From assembly GCA_934678955.1 (NCBI GenBank), contig CAKUSI010000005.1:1-38625 (forward strand): a DNA stretch of 38,625 nucleotides. The letters run 5' to 3'. A program made the translations under genes and the position numbers. This document shows positions 1 to 7,934 of the stretch, piece after piece; the stretch's first letter is position 1; each line of letters opens with the position of its first letter. The DNA is from an uncultured Austwickia sp. GTDB taxonomy: Bacteria > Actinomycetota > Actinomycetes > Actinomycetales > Dermatophilaceae. The notes below the pieces were generated by a model. It saw nothing but the letters and a program-made list of their open reading frames with translations, was not told where the DNA came from and did no database searches.

Positions 1-217
1 CGTAGGTGCGCAGGAACACGGCCGGCGCCGGACGCGAGGTGCTGGCGAGCCCGGCCCTGCCCAGGGCCCGGCCCAGCTCGCCCTGCGGCACGTCCTCGCC
101 CTCTACATAGACGTCGTGGTCGACGATCACCGACAGCGGCACCACGCACACGCCGGCCTCGGCCAGCGCGCCCGGCGCGACGTAGGCCGTGGAGTCGGTG
201 ACGACCGCGACCCTCAT
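1..217 (-). CDS. DegV family protein (partial, C-terminus outside window)
   Basis: Only the first 72 codons lie in the window. They start at an ATG whose complement is at 215-217 and run off the left edge. The protein begins MRVAVVTDSTAYVAPGAL and continues with VVPLSVIVDHDVYVEGED, followed by TSRPAP. This is the N-terminal pattern of the DegV fold: a V-x-x-D-S-T start, a P-L-x-V strand and a T-S-x-P segment. Family knowledge: DegV proteins bind a fatty acid in a cleft between two domains and include the FakB carriers of the fatty-acid kinase system. No FakA partner is visible here. The gene lies 88 bp downstream of leuS on the same strand, an arrangement that I recall from other actinobacteria. 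Fatty-acid binding is inferred from the family, and the ligand-contacting C-terminal half cannot be seen. Confidence 0.85.
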   Translation of the reverse strand, partial: MRVAVVTDSTAYVAPGALAEAGVCVVPLSVIVDHDVYVEGEDVPQGELGRALGRAGLASTSRPAPAVFLRTY

Positions 218-305
218 GCGGCCTCCCCCGGCCTGACGGGTCGGCATGCCCAGCCGGGCGGATGAGCTATGGCCGCCCGGCCCGACCGACACGTGTGCAC
301 CGAGC

Positions 306-3239
306 TCAGCCCGCGACGATGTTGACGAGCGAGGGCGGCCGGACGATCACCTTGCGGACCGTCTTGCCCTCCAACAGCGCCGCGATCTTGGGGCTGGCCA
401 GGGCCGCCGCCTTCAGCTCGTCCTCGCTGATGTCTGCCGGCACCTCGAGGCGGTCGCGCACCTTGCCCGCCACTTGGATCACACAGGTGACCGCGTCGTC
501 GAGCAATAGAGCCGGGTCGGCGCTCGGGAAGGGCTCGTAGGTCAGCGACTGCGGGTGCCCCAGCCGGGACCACAGCTCCTCGGCGAGGTGCGGGGCGATG
601 GGCGCCACCATCAGGACCAGCGACTCCGCCGCCTCGCGCGGGACCACGTCCAGCTTGGTCAGCCCGTTGGTCAGCTCGATCAGCTTGGCGATGGCGGTGT
701 TGAACCGCAGGTTCTCGTAGTCGCCCCGGACCCCGTCGATCGTACGGGCCAGCAGCTTGGCGGTCGCCGGGTCCAGTTCCCCTGCCGGGCCGGCGATGCG
801 GGTCGCGCCGGTCTGTTCGTCGACCACGATCCGCCAGAGCCGCTGCAGGAAGCGCTGCGAGCCCACCACGGCCCGGGTCTCCCACGGTCGCGACACGTCG
901 AGCGGGCCCATGCTCATCTCGTAGACCCGGAAGGTGTCGGCCCCGTAGGCCGCGTACATCTCGTCCGGCGTGGTGACGTTCTTGAGCGACTTGCCCATCT
1001 TCCCGTACTCGCGACGCACGCTCTCGCCCCGCCACGTAAACACCGGCTCGCCGTCGGCGCCGGCGTGCTCGGTGACCTCGGCGGCAGGGACGGCCTGGCC
1101 CCGCGCGTCACGGAACGCGTAGGCCTGGATATAGCCCTGGTTGAACAACCTCCGGAACGGCTCCGCGCTGCTCACGTGGCCCAGGTCGAAGAGGATCTTG
1201 TGCCAGAACCGGCTGTAGAGCAGGTGCAGCACCGCGTGCTCGACCCCGCCGACATACAGGTCCACGCCGCCCGCGTCCGGCACCCCGGGCGGCATCGACT
1301 CCGGCAGGCCCAGGGCGGGGGTGGGGCGCGGCCCCATCCAGTACTCCTCGACCTGCCGGTCCACCAACGCCACCGCGTTGGTCGGGTCCAGATAGCGCAG
1401 CTCGTACCAACACGAGCCCGCCCACTGAGGCATGACGTTCAGCTCGCGCCGGTAGGTCGCCGGGCCGTCGCCGTGGCCGTAAGCCGACAGGTCCAACTCC
1501 ACGTGCGTCCAGTCGTGGGCCTTGGCCAGCGGCGGCGTCGGCTCGCTGTCGCCGTCGTCCGGGTCGTGCTGCGTCGGGCTGTAGTCGTCGACCTCCGGCA
1601 GTTCCACCGGCAGCAGCTCCGCGGGCAGCGCGATCGGCAGGTCGTGCTCGTCGTAGACGATCGGGAACGGCTCACCCCAGTAGCGCTGCCGGCTGAACAG
1701 CCAGTCGCGCAGCTTGTACGTGACTGCCCAGCGCCCGAATCCCTTGGCCTCCAGCCAGGCCGTCATCGCGGCCTTGGCCTCGTCCTTGCCGAGCCCGTTG
1801 AGGTCGATCTCGTCGTTGGCGCTGTTGATCGAGGGGCCGTCGCCGGTGAACGCGGTGTCCATGTCGTGGTCGTCCGGCGGCTGCACGGTGCGGACGATGT
1901 CCAGGTCGAAGCGCTTCGCGAAGTCCCAGTCCCGCTCGTCCTCGGCGGGCACGGCCATGATCGCGCCGGTGCCGTAGCCCATCAGGACGTAGTCCGCGAT
2001 GAACACCGGGATCCATTCCCCGTTCACCGGGTTCACCGCGAACGAGCCCGTGAAGACGCCGGTCTTGTCCTTGCCCTCGGTCTGCCGCTCCAAGTCGCTC
2101 TTGGCGTCGGCCTGCGTGCGGTACGCCGAGACGGCCTCGCCGGGCGTGTCGAAACCCCCGGTCCAGGCGGGGCGGGTGTCCTCGGGCCACGCGGGCGGCA
2201 CCAGGTGCGCGACGAGTTCGTGTTCGGGGGCCAGCACCATGAACGTGGCGCCGAACAGCGTGTCGGGACGTGTGGTGAACACCTCGATGCCCTCGACGGC
2301 GCCCCCCGCGGTGGCCACGTCGAAGACCACGTTCGCCCCACTCGAGCGTCCGATCCAGTTGCGCTGCATCAGCTTCACCGGCTCGGGCCAGTCCAGCCGG
2401 TCGATGTCGTCGAGGAGGCGATCGGCATACGCGGTGATCCGCATCATCCACTGGCGCAGGTTGCGCTTGAAGACCGGGTAGTTGCCGATGTCGCTGCGTC
2501 CCTCGGCGGTGACCTCCTCGTTGGCCAGCACCGTGCCGAGCCCGGGGCACCAGTTCACCGGCGCCTGCGACAGGTAGGCCAGCCGGTAGCCGTCGATGAC
2601 CCGGCGGCGCTCGACCTCGTCGAGCGTCGCCCACGCCCGGCCGTCCGGCAGCTGCCGCAGTCCCATCTCGAACTCGGTCACCAGCTCGGCGATCGGCCGG
2701 GCCCGCCCGCGCCCGACGCCGTCGCGCGTGGGCGCTTCCGGGTCGAACCACGAGTCGAAGGCCTGCAGGAAGATCCACTGGGTCCAGCGGAAGAAGTACG
2801 TGTCGGTCGTGGCCACGCTGCGCCGGTCGTCGTGACCCAGCCCCAGGCGGCGCAGCTGGGCGCGCATCGTGGCGATGTTGGCCTGCGTGGTCACCGCCGG
2901 GTGCTGCCCCGTCGCCACCGCATACTGCTCCGCCGGCAGCCCAAACGCGTCGTACCCCAACGCGTGCAGGACGTTCTTGCCCATCATCCGCTGGAACCGT
3001 GAGAACACGTCGGTGGCGATATATCCCAGCGGGTGTCCCACGTGCAGGCCCGCGCCCGAGGGGTAGGGGAACATGTCGAGCACGAACAGCTTCTCCCGCC
3101 CGGCGACCTTCTCCGGCTCGCCGATCGGCCCGGCGGGGTTCGGCGCCCAGAAGGTGTGCTCGGCCTCCCAGCGGTCCTGCCACGCCGTCTCCAGGGCGGT
3201 GGCCAGGTCGGCCGTGTAGCGGTACGGGGTCTCGCTCAT
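306..3239 (-). CDS. leuS: Leucyl-tRNA synthetase
   Basis: This class I aminoacyl-tRNA synthetase charges tRNA-Leu in the cytoplasm. The HIGH signature is present as HVGH at about residues 64-67, after [10 protein letters not shown]. The KMSKS loop is KMGKS at about residue 747. The CP1 editing region lies between them and contains the T-rich [12 protein letters not shown] stretch. An anticodon-binding domain follows, and the protein ends VNIVAG. The length of 977 residues suits the longer actinobacterial form; E. coli LeuRS is 860. I chose the ATG at 3239 (MSETPYRY). A GTG four codons upstream (3251) is also in frame, but the GAGGAA ribosome-binding motif abuts that GTG and would leave no spacing. 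A candidate attenuator lies upstream at 3356-3445 and degV lies downstream. Identity is certain; only the start is open. Confidence 0.97.
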   Translation of the reverse strand: MSETPYRYTADLATALETAWQDRWEAEHTFWAPNPAGPIGEPEKVAGREKLFVLDMFPYPSGAGLHVGHPLGYIATDVFSRFQRMMGKNVLHALGYDAFGLPAEQYAVATGQHPAVTTQANIATMRAQLRRLGLGHDDRRSVATTDTYFFRWTQWIFLQAFDSWFDPEAPTRDGVGRGRARPIAELVTEFEMGLRQLPDGRAWATLDEVERRRVIDGYRLAYLSQAPVNWCPGLGTVLANEEVTAEGRSDIGNYPVFKRNLRQWMMRITAYADRLLDDIDRLDWPEPVKLMQRNWIGRSSGANVVFDVATAGGAVEGIEVFTTRPDTLFGATFMVLAPEHELVAHLVPPAWPEDTRPAWTGGFDTPGEAVSAYRTQADAKSDLERQTEGKDKTGVFTGSFAVNPVNGEWIPVFIADYVLMGYGTGAIMAVPAEDERDWDFAKRFDLDIVRTVQPPDDHDMDTAFTGDGPSINSANDEIDLNGLGKDEAKAAMTAWLEAKGFGRWAVTYKLRDWLFSRQRYWGEPFPIVYDEHDLPIALPAELLPVELPEVDDYSPTQHDPDDGDSEPTPPLAKAHDWTHVELDLSAYGHGDGPATYRRELNVMPQWAGSCWYELRYLDPTNAVALVDRQVEEYWMGPRPTPALGLPESMPPGVPDAGGVDLYVGGVEHAVLHLLYSRFWHKILFDLGHVSSAEPFRRLFNQGYIQAYAFRDARGQAVPAAEVTEHAGADGEPVFTWRGESVRREYGKMGKSLKNVTTPDEMYAAYGADTFRVYEMSMGPLDVSRPWETRAVVGSQRFLQRLWRIVVDEQTGATRIAGPAGELDPATAKLLARTIDGVRGDYENLRFNTAIAKLIELTNGLTKLDVVPREAAESLVLMVAPIAPHLAEELWSRLGHPQSLTYEPFPSADPALLLDDAVTCVIQVAGKVRDRLEVPADISEDELKAAALASPKIAALLEGKTVRKVIVRPPSLVNIVAG

Positions 3240-3355
3240 CGTCTCGCGCACTTCCTCACATCGTGTCTGCTGCGCCCGGACGGGCTGCGCGGGCCGCGGC
3301 GACCGTACGGGGGTTCCGCCGTCCCGGGAGAGGGGCGGGCGTCACCGGCCCGGAA

Positions 3356-3385
3356 CATGAAGAAACCCCTGACGTCCGCAGGGGT
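3356..3385 (-). terminator. Terminator-like hairpin in the leuS leader
   Basis: Read on the minus strand, a 7-bp stem (ACCCCTG / CAGGGGT, 3379-3385 and 3365-3371) with a 7-nt loop is followed directly by TTTCTT. It lies about 125 bp upstream of the leuS ATG and immediately after a second stem-loop at 3388-3420. Position and T-run suit an attenuator, but it could also be a simple terminator of upstream readthrough from the YhhN gene. Confidence 0.5.
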
Positions 3386-3387
3386 GT

Positions 3388-3420
3388 GGCCACGCTGAAT
3401 CCCGGCTCGTCAGCGTGGCC
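3388..3420 (-). promoter_or_regulatory. Stem-loop overlapping the end of the leuS leader peptide
   Basis: A perfect 11-bp inverted repeat (GGCCACGCTGA / TCAGCGTGGCC) with an 11-nt loop. On the minus strand its 5' arm contains the last codons and the TGA stop of the 11-residue leader reading frame. This is the geometry expected if ribosome position on the leader decides whether the stem forms. I did not find a convincing alternative antiterminator pairing, so regulation is inferred. Confidence 0.5.
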
Positions 3421-3445
3421 GACTAAGCCGCAGGTCCGCTCGCAT
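3410..3445 (-). CDS. Putative leuS leader peptide (11 aa)
   Basis: The short reading frame encodes MRADLRLSRPR and starts at an ATG exactly six bases after a TACCCT -10 box, so it would be translated from a leaderless transcript. It contains two leucine codons within seven residues, CTG and the CTT that is rare in this GC-rich genome, followed by the equally rare AGT. Its stop codon sits inside the 5' arm of a strong stem-loop, and a terminator-like hairpin with a T-run follows. Together these resemble a ribosome-mediated attenuator controlling leuS according to charged tRNA-Leu. It also has four arginine codons, so amino-acid specificity is not settled by codon content. The translation is inferred, not shown. 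Confidence 0.45.
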   Translation of the reverse strand: MRADLRLSRPR

Positions 3446-3451
3446 GGGGCA

Positions 3452-3482
3452 AGGGTAGCCCACGGCGTACGGGTGCTCAGAA
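3452..3482 (-). promoter_or_regulatory. Candidate promoter of the leuS leader transcript
   Basis: On the minus strand a TACCCT -10 (3457-3452) lies six bases before the leader-peptide ATG, which places the transcription start at or next to the A of ATG. The -35 is weak: TTCTGA at 19-bp spacing, or CTGAGC at 17-bp spacing. The assignment rests on the -10 and its exact distance to the ATG. Confidence 0.45.
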
Positions 3483-3591
3483 CGGCATTCAGCGCGCGGA
3501 CGGGGAAGGCTCGAGGAAGACGACGTGCCGGCCCGAAGCGGCGCGACGACGGGACGGGTCGGTGACCGATGAGCCGAGGGCACAGGAGCGG

Positions 3592-4254
3592 TCAAGCAGT
3601 GAGCGCGCCGACGACCAGGCCGAGCTGCGCGAGGTGATACGTGCTCAGCACGACCAGCCCGGCCCGGCGCCGCGGGCCGACGAAGCGGTCCAGGGCCAGC
3701 ACGGCGTCCGAGACCGTGAACAGCACCGCGGCGATCATCGCGACCACCTGTCCGCTCAGGCCGGCGACCACGGCAAGGAGGCAGAGCACGGCTCCGTACC
3801 CCAGCACCGCCTGCCCGAGCAGCACCTCACCCTGGGCCAACAGGGCTCGCCGGACGCGGGGCAGCGAGCGCACGGCGAAAGGCGCCACCAGCAACGCTCC
3901 GATCAGCGCGAGAAGGAGCGACGGCCCGTGTGCTCCCGCGATCGCCCCGAAGGCGAAGAGGTAGGCGACGTGCCCGGCGAGGAAGGCCCCGAGTCCGAGG
4001 AGGAATGCCCACCCCTCCTGCGAGAGCAGCGCGGCGTCTCCGACCAGGCCGCATACCAGAGCCACCAGCACCGCCCAGCCGATCCCGCTGTTCGTGGCCC
4101 CGAGCGCGACGGCGAGCGCGATCAGGATCAGCATCGCGGCGACCTTGGTGCCGGCAAAGACGAGGGGGTATGGGGGGAACGCGGTGCGCCGATCGGCGTA
4201 CCAGCACGCGGCGGCGCACGCGAGGAACGCGACCCCCAACAGGATGGCGATCAT
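3592..4254 (-). CDS. YhhN/TMEM86 family integral membrane protein
   Basis: The protein has 220 residues and is almost wholly hydrophobic, with about seven to eight predicted membrane segments. Recognisable YhhN/TMEM86 marks are GLVGDAALL near residue 75, the segment GLGAFLAGHVAYLFAFG, and a late TVSDAVLALDRF motif. Family knowledge: animal TMEM86 members are lysoplasmalogenases that cleave the vinyl-ether bond of lysoplasmalogens. The role of bacterial members is little studied, so the enzymatic assignment is inference. The gene starts at ATG 4254, 29 bp downstream of the alpha/beta hydrolase stop and on the same strand. The two could be cotranscribed, which would place a candidate lipid-cleaving membrane protein beside a hydrolase. 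Confidence 0.82.
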   Translation of the reverse strand: MIAILLGVAFLACAAACWYADRRTAFPPYPLVFAGTKVAAMLILIALAVALGATNSGIGWAVLVALVCGLVGDAALLSQEGWAFLLGLGAFLAGHVAYLFAFGAIAGAHGPSLLLALIGALLVAPFAVRSLPRVRRALLAQGEVLLGQAVLGYGAVLCLLAVVAGLSGQVVAMIAAVLFTVSDAVLALDRFVGPRRRAGLVVLSTYHLAQLGLVVGALTA

Positions 4255-4283
4255 GGTGAGGGGACTCTATCGGGCGGCCGCGG

Positions 4284-5417
4284 TCAGCAGGGCGCGGCGG
4301 CCGTGAGCCGCGTGGCCCTCCGGGACCGGGCGACCAGGTCCACGAGGTGCTCGTTCAGCAGGCCCGGATGCTCCAGCATGATCAGGTGGCCCGCCATATC
4401 GACCGAGACGTGCTCGGAGCCGGGCAGCAACCGCACGATCGCGTCGCTGTGCTCCGGCGGCGTCAGCCGGTCGTCCGATCCGTTCAGCACCAGCGTCTCC
4501 AGGCCGTGGTAGACGGCGAGAGCCTCCGCCTTGTCGTGCTCGTTGAGCCTCGGGATGAACGCGGACACGACGTCGAGCCGGGTGTTGTAGAGCATCGAGG
4601 AGCTGAAGTCGACCAGGCTCATCGGGACCGGGGAGGCGAACGAGCCCCAGTTGGTGAGGAAGTTCAGCACGTCACGACCCGCCCGGACCACGGAATCCAC
4701 CTGGCTCTGCGACCCGGCCAGCCGCTTGGTCAGGGCGGGGCCGATCTTCCAGACCGCTCGGCCGGGCAGCATCCCGACGCCGAAGGTCAGGCTGGACAGA
4801 CCGCCGGTGCTCGTGGCGACGAACGCCGCGCCGATCACGCGGTCCCGGACCAGGTCCGGGCGGTGCAGGCCGAGGGACATCATCGCCATGCCGCCCATCG
4901 AGTGGCCGACCAGCACGATCGGCCCCTCCGGCACCGCCTCCTCGATCACGGTGGCGAGATCGGCCCCGACCTGGTCGATGGTGTAGCTGTGCGGCTCGCC
5001 GACCTCGGAGCGCCCGTGCCCGCGCAGGTCCCACAGCACCTGCGGATAGCCCGCCTCGCGCAGCATGCGCCGTTGGAACACCCAGCACCGCGCGGAGAGA
5101 CAGTAGCCGTGCGTGAAGACGATGGTCGGCAGGGTCTCCCCCGGGGTCGGCGGAGGACACGCCGCGCCGCGGGGCCGGTCGATCTCGACGTGCAGAACGG
5201 CCCCGTCGGTCGCGCGGACCTGCAAGGTCTGGTCGGGTGTGACCTCGTATGCCCCGAACCTCGCCCCGCGCTGCTCGTCCAGGGCGAGCGCCAGCCGTCG
5301 ATCCCGGCTGAGGCGCTCCGCGGCCAGTCCGGCCGCGGTCGTCAGGCCCGCGGCCGCCAGCCCGCGGCCGAATCCGGTGAAGCCTCGAACGGCCCCCATG
5401 CCCGGCGCCATCACCAT
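4284..5417 (-). CDS. Alpha/beta fold hydrolase
   Basis: The 377-residue protein has a complete alpha/beta-hydrolase triad pattern. It shows an oxyanion-region HGYCLSARCW, the strand-turn DLRGHGRSE, a nucleophile elbow GHSMGG, an acid in NGSDDRLTPPEHSD, and a catalytic histidine in AGHLIMLEHP. About 60 residues of a Gly/Ala-rich N-terminus precede the core; this segment may be membrane-associated. The start was set at ATG 5417 because GAGGAGG lies eight bases before it; an upstream GTG (5462) has no such site. Substrate cannot be read from sequence: esterase, lipase and epoxide-hydrolase-like enzymes share these motifs. It sits upstream of the YhhN gene on the same strand. The 286-bp gap towards rpsT holds a strong terminator hairpin and nothing else convincing. 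Confidence 0.88.
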   Translation of the reverse strand: MVMAPGMGAVRGFTGFGRGLAAAGLTTAAGLAAERLSRDRRLALALDEQRGARFGAYEVTPDQTLQVRATDGAVLHVEIDRPRGAACPPPTPGETLPTIVFTHGYCLSARCWVFQRRMLREAGYPQVLWDLRGHGRSEVGEPHSYTIDQVGADLATVIEEAVPEGPIVLVGHSMGGMAMMSLGLHRPDLVRDRVIGAAFVATSTGGLSSLTFGVGMLPGRAVWKIGPALTKRLAGSQSQVDSVVRAGRDVLNFLTNWGSFASPVPMSLVDFSSSMLYNTRLDVVSAFIPRLNEHDKAEALAVYHGLETLVLNGSDDRLTPPEHSDAIVRLLPGSEHVSVDMAGHLIMLEHPGLLNEHLVDLVARSRRATRLTAAAPC

Positions 5418-5571
5418 CGGACATCCCTCCTCGGCAACCTGGCCGAGTGGCGCCGTCGCCACCCGCCGGAGGATCGCTCATCCCTGGATGTCCAGTGAAG
5501 CACCGAGAGGGCCCTCCCGCGGCCGAAGCGCAAGCCCCGGATCCTCACATCGCGGCCCGCTCCCGGACGCG

Positions 5572-5607
5572 CGGTGGGCCGCCCCCTGCGAAGGGGGCGG
5601 CCCACCG
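5572..5607 (-). terminator. Perfect 16-bp hairpin downstream of rpsT
   Basis: A perfect 16-bp GC-rich inverted repeat (left arm 5572-5587, right arm 5592-5607) encloses a four-base loop that reads GCGA on the plus strand and TCGC on the minus strand. It lies about 100 bp past the rpsT stop and ahead of the hydrolase gene. No T-run follows, which is common for GC-rich actinobacterial terminators. Separation of rpsT from the hydrolase is the likely role. Confidence 0.65.
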
Positions 5608-5703
5608 TCTGACGTGCACGGGGACGTTCGTCCTATCGGCACGGATCGCCGGGTATGTGACCCGTCGCGCACCGGAAAACGTAACGTCCGTTAACGCGTA
5701 GCG

Positions 5704-5964
5704 TCAGAGACCATTGAACGTACGTGCCATGGCCGACTTCTTGTTGGCGGCCTGGTTCTTGTGGATGACGCCCTTGCTGACCGCCTTGTCCAGCTTCTTG
5801 GACGCCAGGCGCAGCGCATCGCTCGCGGCCGACTTGTCACCGCTCGCAGCGGCCTCGCGGAACTTGCGGATCCACGTGCGGAGTTCGGACTTGTACGCCT
5901 TGTTGCGCTCGGTGCGCTTGGCGTTGGTCTTGATCCGCTTGATCTGGGACTTGATGTTGGCCAC
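5704..5964 (-). CDS. rpsT: 30S ribosomal protein S20
   Basis: The 86-residue basic protein begins [16 protein letters not shown] and ends [17 protein letters not shown], the typical S20 termini. It binds 16S rRNA early in small-subunit assembly. The start is a GTG at 5964, preceded by GAAGGA at suitable distance; GCC-AAC-ATC directly follows. Length matches the family. It lies downstream of holA on the same strand, a common actinobacterial pairing (lepA, usually on the other side of rpsT, is not here). A 249-bp gap separates it from holA and contains a candidate promoter at 6148-6177. It also holds a TTGACA-containing inverted repeat near 6102-6120 that I could not match to a -10. Confidence 0.98.
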   Translation of the reverse strand: MANIKSQIKRIKTNAKRTERNKAYKSELRTWIRKFREAAASGDKSAASDALRLASKKLDKAVSKGVIHKNQAANKKSAMARTFNGL

Positions 5965-6147
5965 GGTTCATTCCTTCGGGTCGATCGGCTGCCGGGACGG
6001 CAGGTCCGCCCTCACCTCCCGCGGCGGGCCGACGCGCCGGCGGCGCGAACCGGCCGTGGCTCACCCGATGGGACGGATGGCCGCGGGCCAAGGACGGACT
6101 AGGACGTGCGTGTCAAGCGCACGACCTGGGCGCGCACGCAATCCACC

Positions 6148-6177
6148 ACCCTACCGGGGCGAGCAGGGTCGACCCAA
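6148..6177 (-). promoter_or_regulatory. Candidate rpsT promoter
   Basis: On the minus strand TTGGGT (6177-6172) and TAGGGT (6153-6148) are separated by 18 bp. They lie about 185 bp upstream of the rpsT GTG and within the holA-rpsT gap. The -10 fits the TANNNT actinobacterial consensus and the -35 only partly fits. Confidence 0.35.
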
Positions 6178-6213
6178 ACCGGCGCGACCGGACGCGCGCA
6201 GGAGCCTCGGCGC

Positions 6214-7266
6214 TCAGCGGCGCCGGGAGCTGCTCGCCCTCGCCGCGACGATCTCCAGGATGGCCCGCTCCACCGCGTAGTGCGGATCCCGCCCGGCGCC
6301 CTTCACCCCGTGGTCGGCCGCGGCCACCGCCTGGATCGCCGCGCCGAGGCCGTCCAGGTCCCAGCCACCCAGGGCCCGGCGCGCGCGATCGATCTGCCAC
6401 GGCGCCATCTCCAGCGCCTTGGCCAGTTGCGCGGAAGAACCGCGCGGAGCACCCGCCACCTTGACGAGCTGGCGGAGCTGCGAGGCCAGCACGGCCACCA
6501 TCGGCACCGGGTCGACCCCGACGGCGAACGCGTGCCGCGCGAGCGAGAGCGCCAGCCCCGCGTTGCCGGCGAGGGCGGCGTCGGCGACCCGGAATCCCGT
6601 GGCCTCGATCCGGCCGCCGTGGTAGGTCTCCACCGTGCGCTCGTCGACCGTGCCCTGCGTGTCGGAGACGAGCTGCGCGCAGGCCGCCGCGAGTTCCGCG
6701 AGGTCCTTGCCCACCGCCTCGACCAGCGCGCGCACGCCCTCGGGGTCGATGGAACGCCCGGCCCTGCGGAACTCGCCCACCACGAAATCGCTCTTGTCGC
6801 GGTCCGACTTCACCGCCGCCGCCTGAAGGACCCGCGCCCCCGCCGACTTGAGCCCGTCCAACACCTTCTTGCCGCGCACTCCGCCGCCGTGCACGCCGAT
6901 GAGCGTCACGTGCTCGGCGGGCGCGGCCAGATAGGCCAGCAGGTCCTTCGCCAGCTCGTCCCCCACCTCCTCCAGCCCGGAGACCACCACCGCCGTGTTG
7001 CCCCCGAACAACGAGGGGCTGGTGTGCCGCGCCAGGGCGCCCGGCTCGTATCCCGGAGCCTCCACCCTGACGACGTCGAGGTCGGGCTGGGTGGCGCGCA
7101 GGGCGTCCAACGTGGCGGTCACGGCGCGCTGCGCCAGGAGCTGTTCGGGACCGCTCACGAGGACGTACGGAGGCACGCCGGCGCTCGACGGCGAGCGGGC
7201 TTCGAGCGCGGGTTCCTCGGGGGCGTTCGCCGACCGGCCGCTGCGCCCCCGGGCTGGAGGCGTCAT
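6214..7266 (-). CDS. holA: DNA polymerase III subunit delta
   Basis: This is the clamp-loader delta subunit that opens the beta sliding clamp during replication. The core begins YVLVSGPEQLLAQRAV, followed by SLFGGNTAVVVSGLEEVGDEL, and the middle carries VAVLASQLRQLVKVAGA near residue 260. It ends in MAPWQIDRARRALGGWDLDGLGAAI and a basic tail. It lacks Walker motifs, as expected for delta. The chosen ATG at 7266 gives 350 residues. A GTG 37 codons upstream (7377) is also open, but the added residues are Pro/Arg-rich low complexity and neither start has a strong ribosome-binding site. It sits upstream of rpsT on the same strand, which supports the call. comEC, which often precedes holA, is not here. 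Confidence 0.93.
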   Translation of the reverse strand: MTPPARGRSGRSANAPEEPALEARSPSSAGVPPYVLVSGPEQLLAQRAVTATLDALRATQPDLDVVRVEAPGYEPGALARHTSPSLFGGNTAVVVSGLEEVGDELAKDLLAYLAAPAEHVTLIGVHGGGVRGKKVLDGLKSAGARVLQAAAVKSDRDKSDFVVGEFRRAGRSIDPEGVRALVEAVGKDLAELAAACAQLVSDTQGTVDERTVETYHGGRIEATGFRVADAALAGNAGLALSLARHAFAVGVDPVPMVAVLASQLRQLVKVAGAPRGSSAQLAKALEMAPWQIDRARRALGGWDLDGLGAAIQAVAAADHGVKGAGRDPHYAVERAILEIVAARASSSRRR

Positions 7267-7438
7267 GGTCGCGCCGCGCACGCCGGGCGACGGCCGCGCG
7301 TCCCGGGGCGACCCCTTGGCTGGTGGCCGCCGCGAGAGTTGCTCCTCCGTCGCATCCGCACGGGACCACCCTGTCACGTCGGACGGACACCCCTCCGGCG
7401 ATCGACCTTGGGGCCGCGGCCCGCGGCCCGGAACGCCG

Positions 7439-7480
7439 CCGGCCGGCCACCGCGCCTCTCAAGGGGCGGTGACCGGCCGG
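7439..7480 (-). terminator. Terminator-like hairpin after the GlsB/YeaQ-type gene
   Basis: A 15-bp stem with one mismatch (7439-7453 against 7466-7480) closes a 12-nt loop. It lies 30 bp past the stop of the small membrane protein gene at 7510 and ahead of holA. No T-run follows. The position suits transcription termination between the two genes. Confidence 0.55.
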
Positions 7481-7509
7481 AAGCGTTGCTGCAGGCGCGT
7501 CGACGCGGG

Positions 7510-7815
7510 TCAGACGCGCGTGGACCGACGACCCGTCACGAGCCCCACGATCCACAGCAGGATGCAGGCGCCGAGGATGGCGGTCAGCATGCTGAAGATC
7601 AGGCCGCCGCCCGCGACGTCAACGCCGAACAGGCTGAGCAGGAAGCCGCCCAACAGGCCGCCGACGATGCCGACGATGATGTTCAGGCCGATGCCCATCT
7701 GGGCGTCACGCTTCATGATCTTGCTGGCGATCCACCCGGCGATACCGCCGAGGATGATCCAGCCGATGATTCCCCAACTAAGTCTTCTGTACCCCTTTCG
7801 TACGAGACGCCCCAT
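7510..7815 (-). CDS. GlsB/YeaQ/YmgE-family (transglycosylase-associated) membrane protein
   Basis: A small membrane protein with three hydrophobic segments. It has the hallmark pattern W-x-I-x-G-G-I-A-G-W-I-A near the N-terminus, a conserved basic pair, then GIGLNIIVGIVGGLLGGFLLSLFG and a last segment ILGACILLWIVGLV. This pattern defines the GlsB/YeaQ/YmgE family, often induced by stress; the older transglycosylase-associated label has no strong biochemical basis. The start is uncertain. ATG 7815 gives 101 residues. A frame continues to 7854, but the added residues do not look membrane-like. A good AAGGGG site lies inside the frame, about 25 bp upstream of the conserved region, with no in-frame start codon right after it. 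The dinG stop is 120 bp upstream on the same strand. Confidence 0.85.
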   Translation of the reverse strand: MGRLVRKGYRRLSWGIIGWIILGGIAGWIASKIMKRDAQMGIGLNIIVGIVGGLLGGFLLSLFGVDVAGGGLIFSMLTAILGACILLWIVGLVTGRRSTRV

Positions 7816-7934
7816 TAGGCGTCTTTGCTTCCATCCTTGCCGAACAAGGCACAACGCGACATTCGGCGCGCCGACGGCGGGTGATGCTTCGCTCCGGTCA
7901 CATGACGCGTGAACAGGGCGAACGAGCCGTGAGA

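Noticed and set aside
555..3002. Long plus-strand open frame of 815 codons opposite leuS
   Set aside because: It lies wholly antisense to a clear leuS. The composition is Arg/His/Gly/Val-rich with no domain, which is the usual shadow of a GC-rich gene.
3252..3591. T-box riboswitch for leuS
   Set aside because: I found no T-box sequence (TGGNACCGCG) or specifier stem. The leader-peptide and hairpin layout fits attenuation better.
5678..5696. Near-palindrome GTAACGTCCGTTAAC before the rpsT stop, a possible operator or terminator
   Set aside because: Only about four to five paired bases in a row and no gene start near it. The 16-bp hairpin nearby is a better terminator.
6102..6120. TTGACA-like -35 within a CGTGCG/CGCACG inverted repeat upstream of rpsT
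   Set aside because: No -10 at 16-19 bp. The only TANNN is nine bases away, which does not make a promoter.
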